Shown piece after piece: positions 7,073 to 8,728 of a stretch of DNA of 8,728 nt. The translations under genes and the position numbers were made by a program. The stretch comes from Treponema sp. UBA1240 (lineage in GTDB: Bacteria > Spirochaetota > Spirochaetia > Treponematales > Treponemataceae), in the NCBI GenBank assembly GCA_002308875.1, contig DBWK01000030.1, forward strand, positions 1 to 8,728, written 5' to 3'. The notes under the pieces were generated by a model that made no database searches, was not told where the DNA came from, and saw only the letters and a list, made by a program, of their open reading frames with translations. Within the stretch, counting starts at the first letter, position 1. Each line of letters starts with the position of its first letter.

Positions 7073-7926
7073 CATATAAAAGTAATTATCATACACATAC
7101 AACCTTTTGCGACGGAAAAGATACACCTGAAACAATGGTTAAAAAAGCCGTTGAAAAAGGATTTGTTTCCCTTGGCTTTTCGGCGCATTCGCTGTATCCA
7201 CATGCGGCAATATGGCATTTGCCGGTAAAAAACTTTGAGGCATATGTTCAGGAGATTAACCGTCTGAAAACCGAATACAAAACACAACTGGATATTTTTG
7301 CAGGTTTTGAGGCAGATTATTTTCCAATGGTAACAGAACTTTCAAAAGAAATTTATAGAAAATTAAATGCGGACTATGTAATCGGTTCGGTTCATTATTT
7401 ACCTGTATCATTAAAGAAAAAAGCCTTTACGGTTGATGGTTCGTTAGAAGAAGTTAAAAACGGAATTGAAACGTGTTTTAACGGCAGCGGTAGAAAATAC
7501 GTGGAATGCTATTTTGAAACTGAAAGACAGATGATAAAATACGCAACGTTTGATTTTGTTGGTCATCCCGATTTGGTAAAAATACGAAATCCGGTATTAC
7601 ATTTTGTTGATGAAGAGGCAGGATGGTATAAAAACGAAATAAAGCAGACCGTAAGAGCAATTGCCGATGCCAACACCTTTGTGGAGTGTAATACAGGCGG
7701 TATTGCCAGAAATTTTATACAGGAAACTTATCCATCGTTATTCTTTTTTTCGGAATTATACAAGTGTAATGTGCCTGTAGTTATAAATTCAGATGCCCAT
7801 AAAGCGGAAAATCTTGACAGTGCTTTCGATATTGCGGAAAAAACCGCCCGTGCAGCCGGATATACGGAAAGTATGCATCTAGTCTGCAAAGACGGGCAGT
7901 TAGTTTGGGAAGCAAAACCGTTTTAA
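7069..7926 (+). CDS. PHP-domain phosphatase, histidinol-phosphatase (HisJ/HisK) type
   Basis: A 285-residue cytosolic metal-dependent phosphoesterase. HisJ-type proteins of this length remove phosphate from L-histidinol phosphate in histidine synthesis. The PHP metal ligands are all visible: His8 and His10 in NYHTHTTFCDG (6-16), His40 in GFSAHS (36-41), Glu81 in GFEADY (79-84), His109 in GSVHYL (106-111), His166 in GHPDLV (165-170), and Asp242/His244 in NSDAH (240-244). Other typical blocks are VECNTGG (205-211) and the spacing of the last two motifs. The ATG overlaps the kinase stop (ATGA), with AAGGA 3 nt before it. No other histidine-synthesis gene lies in the window, and the gene is locked into a signalling operon. 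The substrate may therefore be another small phosphomonoester; the PHP call is firm, the histidinol-phosphate substrate is not. It ends 1 bp from the convergent dksA-like gene. Confidence 0.93.
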   Translation: MTYKSNYHTHTTFCDGKDTPETMVKKAVEKGFVSLGFSAHSLYPHAAIWHLPVKNFEAYVQEINRLKTEYKTQLDIFAGFEADYFPMVTELSKEIYRKLNADYVIGSVHYLPVSLKKKAFTVDGSLEEVKNGIETCFNGSGRKYVECYFETERQMIKYATFDFVGHPDLVKIRNPVLHFVDEEAGWYKNEIKQTVRAIADANTFVECNTGGIARNFIQETYPSLFFFSELYKCNVPVVINSDAHKAENLDSAFDIAEKTARAAGYTESMHLVCKDGQLVWEAKPF

Positions 7927-7927
7927 C

Positions 7928-8284
7928 TTATCTGTTTTTCCGTTCTTCTTCCGTTTTGCAGTTAATGCATAATAACGCATATGGAATTGCTTCCAGTCGT
8001 TCTGGATTGATTTTTTTGCCGCATTTCATACATAGACCGTATTTATTTTGCTGTATTCGGTCCAAAGCTGAATCTATCAATTTTAAGCGGTTATAATCCT
8101 TTATTCCGACGGTTTCCAACATTTTTCGGTCAATGTCATCTGCAGCTATATCAATAGAATCTCTTGCTTCCATACTTTCAGCAATCTGTCGGAAATCAGC
8201 GTCATTTGCTGTAAGAGATGCCAGAATCTCTTTTTTCATGCTCAATAACTGTTCTTTCATTTTTTCATTAAAATCTTGTTCCAT
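7928..8284 (-). CDS. dksA: DksA/TraR family zinc-finger transcription factor
   Basis: A 118-residue protein of the family that binds the RNA polymerase secondary channel and, with ppGpp, adjusts rRNA, ribosomal and amino-acid promoters. Residues about 5-84 are predicted coiled coil. The tip motif DSIDIA (42-47) matches the DxxDxA of E. coli DksA, so the Asp and Ala needed at the active site are kept. The zinc finger is C85-X2-C88-X17-C106-X2-C109, within CMKCGKKINPERLEAIPYAL (85-104). It is shorter than E. coli DksA (151 residues), mainly at the N-terminus, as is common outside Proteobacteria. I chose ATG 8284 because GGAG (8295-8298) sits 10 nt upstream; an in-frame ATG at 8314 would add ten residues and place that site inside the gene. 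It is divergent from infA and shares its promoter region. Confidence 0.94.
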   Translation of the reverse strand: MEQDFNEKMKEQLLSMKKEILASLTANDADFRQIAESMEARDSIDIAADDIDRKMLETVGIKDYNRLKLIDSALDRIQQNKYGLCMKCGKKINPERLEAIPYALLCINCKTEEERKNR

Positions 8285-8301
8285 AGTACCAACTCTCCAT
8301 G

Positions 8302-8331
8302 TTGACAAAATCATTCATTTATTCATAGAAT
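8302..8331 (+). promoter_or_regulatory. Predicted infA promoter
   Basis: A perfect TTGACA (8302-8307), an 18-nt spacer and TAGAAT (8326-8331, five of six consensus positions) make the best sigma-70-type promoter in the window. Transcription would start at about 8338, giving a leader of about 55 nt. The -35 lies inside the predicted dksA leader, and the -10 overlaps the dksA -10 by two bases. Confidence 0.7.
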
Positions 8332-8358
8332 TATAAGTGTGAATTGCTTAAAAAGCAA
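8330..8358 (-). promoter_or_regulatory. Predicted dksA promoter
   Basis: On the minus strand TTGCTT (8353-8358), exactly 17 nt and a perfect TATAAT (8330-8335). Transcription would begin near 8323, giving a leader of about 40 nt with GGAG at 8295-8298. The -35 is formed by the distal arm of the hairpin in the infA leader, and the -10 overlaps the infA -10. Confidence 0.6.
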
Positions 8359-8378
8359 TTTTTTTTATTGTTTTTTTT
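8342..8378 (+). terminator. Terminator-like hairpin at the start of the infA leader
   Basis: AATTGCTT (8342-8349), loop AAA, AAGCAATT (8353-8360): a perfect 8-bp stem running directly into eight T (8359-8366, two shared with the stem), then ATTG and a second run of eight T (8371-8378). The shape is that of a plus-strand intrinsic terminator, although the stem is AT-rich and so weak. It lies downstream of the predicted infA promoter, only a few nucleotides after the expected start. It could end plus-strand transcription from the PHP operon running antisense through dksA, attenuate infA, or protect the 5' end of its mRNA. Confidence 0.55.
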
Positions 8379-8393
8379 AAATTTGGAGGACTT

Positions 8394-8612
8394 GTGGCTA
8401 AAGAGGAAGCAATAGAGGTAGAAGGTATTGTAAGAGAAGCTTTACCGAATACTATGTTCAGAGTTGAATTACAGAACGGTCATATCATTCTGGCGCATTT
8501 GTCAGGAAAAATGCGAAAACACTATATCAGAATTGTTCCCGGCGATAGCGTAAAAGTTGCTCTTTCTCCGTATGATTTGAACCGCGGACGTATAATTTTC
8601 CGCGAACGCTAA
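8394..8612 (+). CDS. infA: Translation initiation factor IF-1
   Basis: A 72-residue IF-1, exactly the usual length. It is a single S1-type OB fold that binds the ribosomal A site of the 30S subunit with IF-2 and IF-3 during initiation. Nearly the whole protein matches the family: EGIVREALPNTMFRVELQNG (10-29), AHLSGKMRKHYIRI (34-47), PGDSVKVALSPYDLNRGRI (49-67). The start is GTG, set by GGAGG (8385-8389) 4 nt upstream, the strongest Shine-Dalgarno in the window. It is divergent from dksA and ends 8 bp from the end of a convergent membrane-protein gene. Confidence 0.98.
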   Translation: MAKEEAIEVEGIVREALPNTMFRVELQNGHIILAHLSGKMRKHYIRIVPGDSVKVALSPYDLNRGRIIFRER

Positions 8613-8620
8613 AATTCTTA

Positions 8621-8728
8621 TTATTTGTCACTACCCAAACGAAGTAAGGCCTGCAAGGCACGGACAGAGCCTGAAATTCCGTTTGCAATAAGCACTATAG
8701 AAATAAAAAATCCAAATATTCCCAAATA
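8621..8728 (-). CDS. C-terminal end of an unidentified membrane protein (partial)
   Basis: Reading leftward from the right edge, 35 codons are open before TAA at 8621-8623, which is followed at once by a second in-frame TAA (8618-8620). The residues form a hydrophobic helix (GIFGFFISIVLIANGIS) and then a short positively charged tail ending LRLGSDK. That is typical of the last transmembrane helix of an inner-membrane protein with a cytoplasmic C-terminus. The sense of the codons, the double stop and the tight convergent fit with infA support a real gene. The family cannot be told from this fragment. Confidence 0.6.
   Translation of the reverse strand, partial: YLGIFGFFISIVLIANGISGSVRALQALLRLGSDK

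Noticed and set aside
6466..7287. 273-codon open frame on the minus strand opposite the kinase and PHP genes
   Set aside because: It is rich in Cys, Ser and Phe, spans the junction of two well-supported genes and shows no family motif, so it is a shadow of the coding strand.
7912..7959. Inverted repeat GCAAAACCG / CCGTTTTGC around the PHP-dksA junction
   Set aside because: Eight of nine positions pair, but the loop is 30 nt and no T-run follows; it also lies mostly in coding sequence and may be chance.
8284..8314. Longer dksA start at ATG 8314
   Set aside because: It would place the good GGAG site inside the gene and add ten residues not typical of the family.

Overview
The window looks like chromosomal sequence of an AT-rich bacterium, most likely a Treponema-like spirochaete. 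I infer this from the low-GC coding style, the protein character, and the dksA/infA pairing, which I recall being adjacent in Treponema pallidum (memory, not a search). It holds nine protein genes, two of them cut by the window edges. There are no tRNA or rRNA genes, no insertion sequence and no CRISPR array.

Layout. (1) 1-926, minus: a DUF1015 family protein cut at its C-terminal side, divergent from (2) 973-2331, plus: rpoN, the sigma-54 factor. (3) 2334-3641, minus (possible longer start at 3752): a six-helix membrane protein with a SpoIIE/PP2C serine phosphatase domain, ending 2 bp from the end of rpoN. (4) 3826-7926, plus: a tight three-gene signalling operon. It encodes a response regulator with a degenerate receiver, a STAS-like domain and a canonical receiver; a cytosolic hybrid histidine kinase with no sensor domain; and a PHP-family phosphatase of the histidinol-phosphatase type. 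The junctions are TAGtATG and ATGA, so the three should be translationally coupled. (5) 7928-8284, minus: a DksA/TraR zinc-finger regulator, divergent from (6) 8394-8612, plus: infA (IF-1). (7) 8621-8728, minus: the last 35 codons of an unidentified membrane protein.

How the genes may work together. A PP2C phosphatase of the partner-switching type is transcribed divergently from a response regulator carrying a STAS-like domain, and the next gene is a kinase with no input domain. This suggests a hybrid of partner switching and two-component signalling: the membrane phosphatase would supply input or output and the soluble kinase would phosphorylate receivers. Several parts are degenerate at their classical phosphorylation residues: the first receiver of the regulator, the STAS Ser, and the Hpt-like tail of the kinase. 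This points to docking or switch modules rather than a plain phosphorelay. No DNA-binding output domain is encoded here, so the target is unknown.

Regulatory regions. The dksA/infA intergenic region carries two well-formed promoters that face each other and overlap at their -10 boxes. A terminator-like hairpin sits at the very start of the predicted infA transcript. Four other genes (DUF1015, rpoN, phosphatase, response regulator) have a TATA-like hexamer only 6-8 nt before the start codon and no well-placed Shine-Dalgarno sequence, so leaderless transcripts are possible. A GC-rich inverted repeat lies between the phosphatase and the response regulator.
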